Shown: one piece after another, positions 33,400 through 41,041 of the stretch
Position numbering within the stretch: the first letter of the stretch is position 1
How the letters are laid out: each line of letters starts with the position of its first letter
Source: Orlajensenia sp001423545
GTDB lineage: Bacteria; Actinomycetota; Actinomycetes; Actinomycetales; Microbacteriaceae
Length of the DNA: 64,000 nt
Assembly (NCBI GenBank): GCA_001423545.1
Contig: LMOK01000002.1
Coordinates: 1,054,001-1,118,000, forward strand
Direction of reading: 5' to 3'
Notes under the pieces: model-generated
What the model was told of the DNA's origin: nothing
What the model saw: only the letters and a program-made list of their open reading frames with translations
Database searches by the model: none
Made by a program: the position numbers and the translations under genes

Positions 33400-34571
33400 G
33401 GCATCGAGAACAATTCGATCGGGCCGGTCTCCAACTCGTCGTGAGACGCGAACGGCTCCCCGGTCTTCGACAGCGTGTGCCAGGCCGGCTTCTCGGGCTC
33501 GCCGTAACTCTCGAGCTCGAACGAGGACTGGTCGTAGCTGTCGGTGTGCATCTCGGCACCGCCGCCGCGCCGCAGTTCGGTGCGCGGGGTGTCCTGCAGC
33601 ATCGCCTCCACGTCGGAGACGGCCATCACCGGGCCCGTGAGCGGGGAGATCGGATTCATGACGTCGGCGTGCACGCTGTCGACCAGGCCGTCGAGCATCG
33701 CCACCGCGTCGGCGATCACGGCCTCGTCGTGGGTCTCGACGCCGTGCAGCAGCCAGCGGGCGAGTTCGAGCTCGGCGTAGAGCATGGCGCGCTGCGTGAT
33801 CAGGCGATCGGATGCCGAACCTCGGCCCGCCGTGTAGGCGGCGATGGCGGTCTCGGCGGCCTCGCCCCGCGAGGCGAGCAGCCAGTGCAGATCGCGCGCG
33901 CTGTCGCCCACCCGCAGGCCCGACCAGCCGATGATCGCCGAGATGGCGTCGTCGGAGACCAGCAGGGACGCGGCGCTCAGCGAGCCGTTGATCACGACGG
34001 GGGCGAACTGCCAGAGGCTGTCGTCATCCGTCGCCTCCTCCCAGCGTCGCAGGAGTGCGGCGGGCAGGTGTCCGGTGTCCGCGGCGCGCCCGACGAGGGT
34101 GATCGCGGCGGCACGAGCGTCCGGAGCCGTCTGCACGGGCAGGCCGGCGTCCGAGATGAACGAGGTGGGCAGGGAATGCACCGCGGCGATGGCGCGGCCG
34201 ACGCTGCCGGCGAGGCCGGCGTCGGAGGTCAGGTGGTCGAGGCCGACGGGATGCCCTGGCAGGAAGCCGTAGGCCAGAGCGCGGGTGCCGTTGATGGGCG
34301 CCTGGCCCAGGTACTCGGGCACGTCGAACGGCAGGCGGCTGCGCACACCCGTCGTGAGCGCGCGCAGCGCCACGAGGTCGGCGGCCTGCTCGGTCTCGGC
34401 GGCCTGCGTGCGCGGCATCCGCACGATGACCTCGCGGCCGTCGCGGTCTGTCACCACGGCTGAATCGAACTCGCCATGACCGGAACCGCTGTGGCTGCGT
34501 GCCGACTGCACGTCGAGGCCGGGAACGGCTGCGGTGGCCAGCGCGGCTAGAGTGAGATGGGTTCGGGCCAT
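33234..34571 (-). CDS. Aminoglycoside/macrolide phosphotransferase-like protein, catalytic residues lost
   Basis: A 445-residue protein whose first 300 residues follow the APH fold: ALAYGFLPGHPVGLDHL (hinge), a helical lobe, INGSLSAASLLVSDD and AIIGWSGLRVGDSARDLHWLLA. In active members the first of these reads HGDLxxxN and the second IDW; here His-Gly-Asp is Asn-Gly-Ser (195-197), the Asn is Ser (202), and the metal Asp is Gly (215). It is therefore a probable pseudokinase. The last 130 residues form an acidic, Ser/Asp-rich tail ending in a Ser run. It is convergent with adnB and the two frames overlap by 166 bases. The ATG at 34571 fits the fold; the frame is open far upstream. Confidence 0.75.
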   Translation of the reverse strand: MARTHLTLAALATAAVPGLDVQSARSHSGSGHGEFDSAVVTDRDGREVIVRMPRTQAAETEQAADLVALRALTTGVRSRLPFDVPEYLGQAPINGTRALAYGFLPGHPVGLDHLTSDAGLAGSVGRAIAAVHSLPTSFISDAGLPVQTAPDARAAAITLVGRAADTGHLPAALLRRWEEATDDDSLWQFAPVVINGSLSAASLLVSDDAISAIIGWSGLRVGDSARDLHWLLASRGEAAETAIAAYTAGRGSASDRLITQRAMLYAELELARWLLHGVETHDEAVIADAVAMLDGLVDSVHADVMNPISPLTGPVMAVSDVEAMLQDTPRTELRRGGGAEMHTDSYDQSSFELESYGEPEKPAWHTLSKTGEPFASHDELETGPIELFSMPQDDGEASDAASDDRPGDDDPDATAAFDAELEARSGSRRVSDETDDHSSSRSSSS

Positions 34572-34724
34572 GCCTTCAGGGTACGTCCTCGTGCTTCTGC
34601 TCGGCCGACCGCCACGCCTTCGCCGAGAGCCTCGTTGACCGGCTTTCGCGGCCGGCGTGACGACGACGGACCGAACCGCCGCGCGGAGGATCGGTACCGC
34701 GCACATGAGTTGAGGAGATGCCCG

Positions 34725-35690
34725 GTGAGTGATGGCCCCCTGAGCATTCCGCTCGCCCGCCACCTGCTCGACCGCGACGCCGATTCCCGGTCCCGCGAGG
34801 GGCTCATCGAGTCGCTGCTGGCCGATCCGCTCACCCGGGTGATCGCGGTGCACACGGGGCGGGCGCTGCTGTCCGGCGGAGGCGAGGGCGCTGGTGACGG
34901 CGCCGCTCCCACTCTCGCGCTTCTCGATCCGGATGCCGCGACGGGTGCCGAGCAGTACCTCTATCTGGGCCGCAGCACCGGGGGGCCGCGAGCAGGAACC
35001 CCCCTCGTCGCCGCCATCGTCGGCGACGAGGTCGCCGCGCGCATCGAGCCCGACGCTGCACGCTGGGCGACGTTGCGCGCCGCAGCACCACAGCTCTCCG
35101 ACAGCGATGCCGGACTCTTCGCCGAGATCGCGTCCGTCGCCAACTGGCACGCCTCCCACGGCTTCTGCCCGCGCTGCGGAACCGCGACCATCCCGCAGCA
35201 GGCCGGCTGGGTGCGTCACTGCCCGAAGGACGACATCGACATCTTCCCGCGCACCGATCCCGCCGTCATCGTGCTGATCACGGATGCCGACAACCGTGTA
35301 CTGCTCGGATCGAACGCCACCTGGACCCCGGGTCGGTACTCGCTCCTGGCCGGCTTCGTCGAGCCGGGCGAATCGCTCGAGCACGCCGTCATCCGCGAGA
35401 TGAAGGAGGAGTCCGGCGTCGACGTGGTCGATCCGGTCTACCGCGGGTCGCAGCCCTGGCCGTTCCCGGCGTCGATCATGCTCGGCTTCCACGCGCGCCT
35501 GTCGGATGCGCAGGATCCCGAGAGCCTGGTTCCCGACGGCGTCGAGATCGTCGATCTGCGCTGGCTCACCCGGGAGCAGCTCGCATCGCCGGGCAGCGGT
35601 GTCCTCCTCCCCGGCGCGGCGTCCATCGCCCGTGCGCTGCTCGAGGACTGGTACGGCGGGCCGATCCCCGACCACGAGGGTCGCTGGTGA
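34725..35690 (+). CDS. nudC: NAD+ diphosphatase / NAD-RNA decapping Nudix enzyme
   Basis: A 321-residue NudC. After an N-terminal beta domain comes the zinc ribbon (FCPRCGTATIPQQ, then HCPKDDIDIFPRTDP), where the fourth usual cysteine seems replaced. The Nudix box is complete: GFVEPGESLEHAVIREMKEESGV. The NudC-specific SQPWPFPASIMLGF follows. It hydrolyses NAD(H) to NMN(H) and AMP and can remove NAD caps from RNA. The GTG at 34725 is chosen because TGAGGAG precedes it at the right distance. It overlaps uvrD2 by four bases; the nudC-uvrD2 pairing is also seen in mycobacteria. Confidence 0.93.
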   Translation: MSDGPLSIPLARHLLDRDADSRSREGLIESLLADPLTRVIAVHTGRALLSGGGEGAGDGAAPTLALLDPDAATGAEQYLYLGRSTGGPRAGTPLVAAIVGDEVAARIEPDAARWATLRAAAPQLSDSDAGLFAEIASVANWHASHGFCPRCGTATIPQQAGWVRHCPKDDIDIFPRTDPAVIVLITDADNRVLLGSNATWTPGRYSLLAGFVEPGESLEHAVIREMKEESGVDVVDPVYRGSQPWPFPASIMLGFHARLSDAQDPESLVPDGVEIVDLRWLTREQLASPGSGVLLPGAASIARALLEDWYGGPIPDHEGRW

Positions 35691-37429
35691 GTCCCGACGA
35701 CCTGCTCTCCGGGCTCGACGTGCAGCAGCGGGTCGCGGCCGAGGCGCTCGTCGGCCCGGTCAGCATCCTCGCGGGAGCCGGCACCGGCAAGACCCGCGCC
35801 ATCACCCACCGCATCGCCTACGGGGTGGCCACCGGGGCGTACGCGCCGAACCGGGTCATGGCGCTCACGTTCACGGCCCGCTCCGCCGCCGAACTGCGCG
35901 GACGACTCCGGATGCTCGGTGCCGGGGGAGTTGCGGCCCGCACCTTCCACGCGGCGGCACTCTCGCAGCTCGGCTTCTTCTGGCCGCAGGTCGTCGGCGG
36001 CAGCGCCCCGGCCATCATCGACGCCAAGGCTCGCGTGCTCGCCCACGCTGCCGAGACCGTGCACCTCAAGGTCGACACCGCCACCCTGCGCGACGCGGCC
36101 GGCGAGATCGAGTGGCGCAAGGTCAGCGGGTTGTCGATCGAGCAGTACGCGGCCGTGTCGCACACGCGGTCGTTGCCCGGTCAGCTCGACCTCGAGCGCA
36201 CGATCGCCCTGCAGCAGGCCTACGAAGACCTCAAGGACTCCCGCAGGCAGCTCGACTTCGAGGATGTGCTGCTGGCCGTCGCGGGCATGATCGAGCAGGA
36301 GCCCGCTGTCGCCATGCAGGTGCGCGAGCAGTACAGGTTCTTCGTGATCGACGAGTTCCAGGACGTCTCGCCGCTCCAGTACCAGTTGCTGAAGCTCTGG
36401 CTCGGCGACAGGCGAGACCTGTGCGTCGTCGGCGACGCGAGTCAGACCATCTACTCCTTCGCGGGTGCTCGATCCGAGTACCTCCTCGACTTCCCCAGCA
36501 GGTTCCCCGATGCGACTGTCGTACGCCTCGAGCAGAACTACCGGTCGGCTCCGCCCGTGATCGACACGGCGAACCGGCTCATGCGGGGGCGCCCGGGGGC
36601 GCTCACCCTGCTGCCCACCGTCGGTGATGGGGCAGTGACCGGCCCGGAAGTCGCAGAGAAGAGCTTCCAGACCGACATGGGGGAGGCGCGTGGGGTCGCC
36701 CAGCGCATCCTCGAGTTGCTCGACTCCGGTGCCAAGGCCGAGGACATCGCGGTGCTTTTCAGGGTGAACGTGCAGTCGGCCGCCCTGGAGCAGGCCTTCG
36801 TCGAAGCCGGCCTGAGTTACCTCATCCGTGGCTCGAAACGGTTCTTCGACCTGCCCGAGGTCAAGCAGGCCGTGCTGGCGCTGCGTGCTGCGTCGGTCTC
36901 CATCGTCGGAGAGCCGCTGTTCAAGTCCGTCAGCGACGTGCTGCGGTCGATCGGGTGGAGCCAGAGTCCGCCCGAGGCCCGTGGAGCCGTGCGCGACCGC
37001 TGGGAGTCGCTCGACGCGATCATGGGCCTCGTCGACGTGGCCGCTCCCGATACGACCTTCCGCGCCTTCACCGACGAGTTGCTCGAACGCCAGCGCTCGC
37101 AGCACGAGCCCACGGTCTCGGCCGTCACCTTCGCCACGCTCCACTCCGCCAAGGGCCTCGAGTGGGATCACGTCTTCGTCGTCGGTCTCAGCGAGGGTCT
37201 GGTTCCCATCAGCTACGCCAAGTCGTTCGAGCAGATCGACGAGGAGCGGCGTCTGCTCTACGTCGGCATCACACGGGCCAGGCGATCGCTCACGCTCAGC
37301 TGGGCGCAGGTCGGTCAGCATCAGCGCGCACCCCGGGAACCGTCGAGATTCCTGACAGAGCTCGGCACCCGCACTCCGCGTGCGGCTGGAGCGTCCGGAG
37401 CGAGCTCGCGCCGGTCCGCGCGTCGATGA
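35687..37429 (+). CDS. uvrD2: UvrD2-type superfamily 1A DNA helicase, short form
   Basis: A 580-residue SF1A 3'-5' DNA helicase. Motifs: ILAGAGTGKTRAI (I), MALTFTARSAAEL (Ia), FVIDEFQDVSPLQ (II), VGDASQTIYSFAGA (III), VVRLEQNYRSAP (IV), FATLHSAKGLEWDHV (V) and LLYVGITRARRSL (VI). Mycobacterial UvrD2 is about 700 residues and carries an HRDC domain plus a cysteine motif after the motor; here the protein ends about 40 residues after motif VI, so those are missing. The GTG start overlaps the nudC stop. The final 134 bases overlap the end of the convergent ThiF-like gene. Confidence 0.9.
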   Translation: MSPDDLLSGLDVQQRVAAEALVGPVSILAGAGTGKTRAITHRIAYGVATGAYAPNRVMALTFTARSAAELRGRLRMLGAGGVAARTFHAAALSQLGFFWPQVVGGSAPAIIDAKARVLAHAAETVHLKVDTATLRDAAGEIEWRKVSGLSIEQYAAVSHTRSLPGQLDLERTIALQQAYEDLKDSRRQLDFEDVLLAVAGMIEQEPAVAMQVREQYRFFVIDEFQDVSPLQYQLLKLWLGDRRDLCVVGDASQTIYSFAGARSEYLLDFPSRFPDATVVRLEQNYRSAPPVIDTANRLMRGRPGALTLLPTVGDGAVTGPEVAEKSFQTDMGEARGVAQRILELLDSGAKAEDIAVLFRVNVQSAALEQAFVEAGLSYLIRGSKRFFDLPEVKQAVLALRAASVSIVGEPLFKSVSDVLRSIGWSQSPPEARGAVRDRWESLDAIMGLVDVAAPDTTFRAFTDELLERQRSQHEPTVSAVTFATLHSAKGLEWDHVFVVGLSEGLVPISYAKSFEQIDEERRLLYVGITRARRSLTLSWAQVGQHQRAPREPSRFLTELGTRTPRAAGASGASSRRSARR

Positions 37430-38159
37430 CGATCGCAGCAGCGGCCAACCCCGAGTCGCCGGTCCGCAGCCAGCGGTCGATCGCCGTTCCCGTCACGGCC
37501 GCCCCGAGCAGGCGGGCCACGGGCTCCTCGGACGACGGCGCCCGATAGGCCAACTGGGTGGCGATCGCCTGCCACGCGGGGTCGGCATCCTGGCGGGCGA
37601 GGTCGAGGCAGCAGAGGCACGGCCCCTCCGACCCCGGCTGCACGAACGGGCCCACGGTGAGGGTCGTGTCGCCGAACACCACGGCGAGGTGCGGAACGTC
37701 GCGGCGCAGCCACTGGCCGTAGCGGACCGGCCGCACGACGTGATGGGCGACCAGCACGACGACGTCGGGCGCGCTCCGCGAGGCGACGGCATCCGGGAGA
37801 CCATCGGTGCGGCGGATGCCGTGACCCAGCGCCGCGAGCACGTCGGCGATGGCGTCGGCCGTCTCCCCGGCGCCGTCGACGATGACGTCGCCGGTGCGTG
37901 GCATCGCCACGACATCGCTGTCGAGGATCGCCGGGGCGAGCTGCGTCAGCAGGGAGTCGACCTGGGTCGGGTCGCTGCCCACCAGGGTTGCGACGACATC
38001 GAGGGTGCTCCGCGGCAGCCCGGACTGGAGCGCCGCGATGATGCGTTCGTCGGTGCTCGTGACCCCGCTGATCGTGGCGACGGGCTCATCGACGCCGACC
38101 TGCAGTGTGTCGGGAGTGCGCCAGACGAGCGGGATGCGGGGGTCGAGTCGGAGCGACAT
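37296..38159 (-). CDS. ThiF/cyclodehydratase-like protein of unknown function
   Basis: A 287-residue protein. It begins MSLRLDPRIPLVWRTPDTLQVG, resembling the N-terminal recognition region of 'bacteriocin biosynthesis cyclodehydratase domain' proteins, followed by a Rossmann-like domain (DVIVDGAGETADAIADVLAALG). Paired cysteine motifs GPCLCCLDLAR and HAECGCRAL look like the two halves of a structural zinc site. The ATP-binding residues of true E1-like enzymes are not obvious, and no YcaO partner or precursor peptide is seen nearby. A homologue lies next to uvrD2 in mycobacteria too. Its last 134 bases overlap uvrD2 in antisense. Function is unknown. Confidence 0.7.
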   Translation of the reverse strand: MSLRLDPRIPLVWRTPDTLQVGVDEPVATISGVTSTDERIIAALQSGLPRSTLDVVATLVGSDPTQVDSLLTQLAPAILDSDVVAMPRTGDVIVDGAGETADAIADVLAALGHGIRRTDGLPDAVASRSAPDVVVLVAHHVVRPVRYGQWLRRDVPHLAVVFGDTTLTVGPFVQPGSEGPCLCCLDLARQDADPAWQAIATQLAYRAPSSEEPVARLLGAAVTGTAIDRWLRTGDSGLAAAAIVIDARTGASSLRTLQPHAECGCRALSGISTVPGVRADADRPAPS

Positions 38160-38242
38160 CCCAGCAGTGTGCTCCGGTCGGCGCGGGCGCGCGCCGAATC
38201 GTCCACAGGGCGGCATCGCGCTTCGGGCGGTCGCTTCGCTCG

Positions 38243-38307
38243 GCCCTCAGCGAGCGGATCTCATCAACCTGCTCGCTGAGGCCCGGACGGAGTCCGCGGC
38301 CGAAGCG
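38243..38307. repeat. Palindromic repeat (REP-like), copy 3
   Basis: GCCCTCAGCGAGC (38243-38255) mirrors GCTCGCTGAGGCC (38271-38283) with one mismatch. The right arm continues as CCGGACGGAGTCCGCGGCCGAAGCG to 38307, almost identical to the left arm of copy 1. It lies in the 159-base gap between the zincin-like gene and the ThiF-like gene, both on the minus strand. Confidence 0.8.
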
Positions 38308-38318
38308 CCTCGAGTTCC

Positions 38319-39692
38319 CTAGACCTGCGGTTCGCTCGGCCTCTCGGGTCCGTCGTTGCGCAGCAGGTCCTCGAGGGCCTGATCGATGTCGTCGAGAGCG
38401 GGCTCGCCGCCTTCGGCCGTCTGAGTGAGTCGGGTGACGAGGCCCATCGGGTCGTCGAGGTCCTCCGACGTCGGCAGGATGTCGGGGTGCGCCCAGAGCG
38501 CGTCACGCGCTTCGCCGCCGACGGCATCCGTCACCGCCTGCCACATGGCAGCGGCCTCTCGGAGTCGACGCGGACGCAGCTCGAGACCCACGAGCGTGGA
38601 GAACGCAGACTCGGCCGGTCCACCCGACGCGCGGCGGCGACGCACCATCTCGGCGATCGCGACGGACTTGGGCAGACGTGACGTGGCAGCGGCCGTCACG
38701 ACGTCGACCCAGCCCTCGACCAGCGCGAGCATGGTCTCGAGACGGGCGAGCGCGGCCAGCTGGGCGTCGGTCTTCGGCGGGATCAGCGAGCCATTGGTGA
38801 GGGCGTCGCGCAGCTGCTCGGGGCTCGACGGGTCGAACTGCTCGGCGAGATCCTGCAGCTGCTCGTTGTCGATGCGCAGCCCACGGGAGAACTCCGTGAT
38901 CGAGCTGATCATGTGCAGGCGCAGCCAGCGGGCGTGCCGGAACAGTCGGGCGTGGGCGAGCTCGCGCACGGCCAGGTAGATCTGCACTTGGTCGTCCTCG
39001 ACGTCGAGGCCCTCGCCGAATCCGGCGACGTTCTGCGGCAGCAGCGCTGCCTCGCCATCGCCGAGGAGGGGGATTCCGACGTCGCCGCCGGAGACCACCT
39101 CGCTGGCGAGCTGACCGACGACCTGGCCCAGCTGCATGGCGAACATCGTGCCGCCGATCGAGCGCATGAGGGAGCCGGCATTGGCCACCATGCTGCGCAT
39201 CTCCTCGGGGGCCTGCTCCGAGAGCGCTCGAGTCAGGGCATCGGCGATGCTCGAGGCGACGGGCTCGGCGAGCTGGGTCCAGACCGGCATGGTCCTCGTG
39301 ACCCACTGCTTGCGGGTGATGAGCTGGGGCGCGTCCGAGAGTTCACTCACGGAGACGACCTCGTCGAGCCACAGCGACGCGATGTTGAAGGCGGCATCGA
39401 GCTGCGCGCGCTGCTCGTCCGTGGGGAAGAGCTGGGTGGCCGCTGCACGGTCTTCACCGGCCTTGAGCGCGATGCTCCAGTCGATGCCCTCGCCGGAGTT
39501 GCGCAGGGCTCCCTGCAGCTGGCTCATCAGCGCGGCGATGGATGCAGGGTCGTTGGGGAGCCCTGCTGCACCGGCGAGCTGGCTCGGATCGAAGCCGGAC
39601 CCACCAGCCAGGAACTGCTGCAGCATGTCGCGCAGTTCGTCCTCGGATCCGGGTTCGTCGTCCCGCTCGGGGTTCTCGGCCACTTCAGGCAC
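38319..39692 (-). CDS. Zincin-like protein (DUF2342, 'zinc-dependent metalloprotease')
   Basis: A 457-residue protein of the actinobacterial family annotated as zinc-dependent metalloprotease or coenzyme F420 biosynthesis-associated protein (Zincin_2/DUF2342). The conserved core is GVNVAGF-like (here PQNVAGFGEGLDVEDDQVQIYLAVRELAHARLFRHARWLR), in which ELAHARLFRH occupies the place of the metal-binding helix. The classical HExxH is absent, so protease activity is uncertain. N- and C-terminal tails are acidic. The GTG start at 39692 follows GAGAGGTG-like spacing. Neighbours (UvrD2 on one side, PDZ-Lon protease on the other) match mycobacterial gene order. Confidence 0.82.
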   Translation of the reverse strand: MPEVAENPERDDEPGSEDELRDMLQQFLAGGSGFDPSQLAGAAGLPNDPASIAALMSQLQGALRNSGEGIDWSIALKAGEDRAAATQLFPTDEQRAQLDAAFNIASLWLDEVVSVSELSDAPQLITRKQWVTRTMPVWTQLAEPVASSIADALTRALSEQAPEEMRSMVANAGSLMRSIGGTMFAMQLGQVVGQLASEVVSGGDVGIPLLGDGEAALLPQNVAGFGEGLDVEDDQVQIYLAVRELAHARLFRHARWLRLHMISSITEFSRGLRIDNEQLQDLAEQFDPSSPEQLRDALTNGSLIPPKTDAQLAALARLETMLALVEGWVDVVTAAATSRLPKSVAIAEMVRRRRASGGPAESAFSTLVGLELRPRRLREAAAMWQAVTDAVGGEARDALWAHPDILPTSEDLDDPMGLVTRLTQTAEGGEPALDDIDQALEDLLRNDGPERPSEPQV

Positions 39693-39824
39693 CTCTCAGT
39701 CGCGTATCTCTACGCTAGCCCCGGAACCTTGGTAACTTGTCGGGAAATGCGTCCGCAGGCGGGCCTGGGAGTCCGCCCGTCGCGAACAGCGAGAGCGCGG
39801 GGTCGTACTGATGAAGGGAACCCG

Positions 39825-40931
39825 TTGTCACTGTTCACGGATGCCGCGACCGACGACGGCGCGCGCCCGCCGCGCCGCACGAGACCGGGCTGGATCATCC
39901 TCGGTGTCGCGCTCGTCGCCATCATCGTTCTCGGCGCCATGCCGGCGCCGTACGTGATCGACCTTCCCGGCCCCGTCTACAACACCCTCGGCACGGCCGA
40001 GCACGACGGCGAGCAGGTTCCGCTCATCAGCATCCCCGACGAGAAGACCTACGAGACCGAGGGTTCGCTCGACCTGCTCACGGTCTCGCAGAAGGGCAAC
40101 CGCGAGCAGCAGCCCGGGTGGTTCGAGGTGGCCACGTCGTGGTTCGACCCGACCCGCGCCGTGCTTCCCCTCGATGCCGTGTTCCCCGATGACGTCAGCG
40201 ACGACCAGATCCAGCAGCAGAGCCAGGCCGCGATGGTCGACTCCCAGCAGGACGCCATCGCGGCAGCCCTCGTCGAGCTCGGCTACGACTTCCCGCGCGA
40301 GGTCACCGTCGCCGGCATCACCGAGAAATCCCCGGCCGAGGGCGTGCTCGAAGAGGGCGACATCATCACCGCCCTGAACGGCACCGAGGTGCACGACACC
40401 CAGGCGCTGCGTGACGCCGTCGCCGACAACGGCACCGACAAGCCCGCGACGGTCGAGTACGAACGCGATGGCGTGCCGGCATCCGCCGAGATCACGCCGA
40501 TCGACGCCGACGGAACCGCCCTCATCGGCGTCGGCGTGCGGATGAACTACGAGTTCCCGTTCGACGTCGACATCCAGCTCGACAACGTCGGTGGACCGAG
40601 CGCCGGGCAGATGTTCGCGCTCGGCATCATCGACAAGCTCACTCCCGGCCTGCTCAACGGGGGAGAGAACGTGGCGGGAACCGGCACCATCGACGCCGCG
40701 GGCACCATCGGGCCCATCGGCGGCATCCGTCAGAAGCTCTACGGGGCCAAGGATGCCGGAGCCGACTGGTTCCTCGCACCGGCGTCGAATTGCACCGAGG
40801 TCGTCGGGCACATCCCCGATGGGCTCACCGTGTTCAGTGTCAAGACCCTCGACGACTCGATGACCGTGCTCGACACCATCGCGAACGGCGGGGACACCAG
40901 CGCATTGCCGTCCTGCTCAGCGGCATCCTGA
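39825..40931 (+). CDS. Membrane PDZ / Lon-type (S16) serine protease, YlbL family
   Basis: A 368-residue protein with one N-terminal transmembrane helix (WIILGVALVAIIVLGAMPAPYVI), a PDZ domain (about 145-235, FPREVTVAGITEKSPAEGVLEEGDIITALNG), and an S16 Lon-like protease domain. The catalytic dyad is visible: serine in NVGGPSAGQMFALG and lysine in GPIGGIRQKLYGAKDAGA. It should act on membrane or extracytoplasmic proteins. The TTG at 39825 is taken as start because GAAGGGAA precedes it and the encoded MSLFTDAA fits related proteins. It is divergent from the zincin-like gene, with 132 bases between. Confidence 0.85.
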   Translation: MSLFTDAATDDGARPPRRTRPGWIILGVALVAIIVLGAMPAPYVIDLPGPVYNTLGTAEHDGEQVPLISIPDEKTYETEGSLDLLTVSQKGNREQQPGWFEVATSWFDPTRAVLPLDAVFPDDVSDDQIQQQSQAAMVDSQQDAIAAALVELGYDFPREVTVAGITEKSPAEGVLEEGDIITALNGTEVHDTQALRDAVADNGTDKPATVEYERDGVPASAEITPIDADGTALIGVGVRMNYEFPFDVDIQLDNVGGPSAGQMFALGIIDKLTPGLLNGGENVAGTGTIDAAGTIGPIGGIRQKLYGAKDAGADWFLAPASNCTEVVGHIPDGLTVFSVKTLDDSMTVLDTIANGGDTSALPSCSAAS

Positions 40932-41041
40932 GTATCGGCTGGGCAAACGCCGTAGGGCCGTAACCTCAGGGAAACGTTATCTGCCAGTGCCTAGGATGAA
41001 TCCTTGAAGCAGTTCAACAGACGAGCAATGAGGCATCTTTC

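Noticed and set aside
33234..34571. Antibiotic-resistance phosphotransferase
   Set aside because: All key catalytic residues are replaced and the gene sits in a conserved housekeeping block, so a drug-modifying function is unlikely.
38913..39824. Long upstream extension of the PDZ-Lon protease frame
   Set aside because: It lies antisense to the zincin-like gene and has no domain similarity; TTG at 39825 with a ribosome-binding site is a better start.
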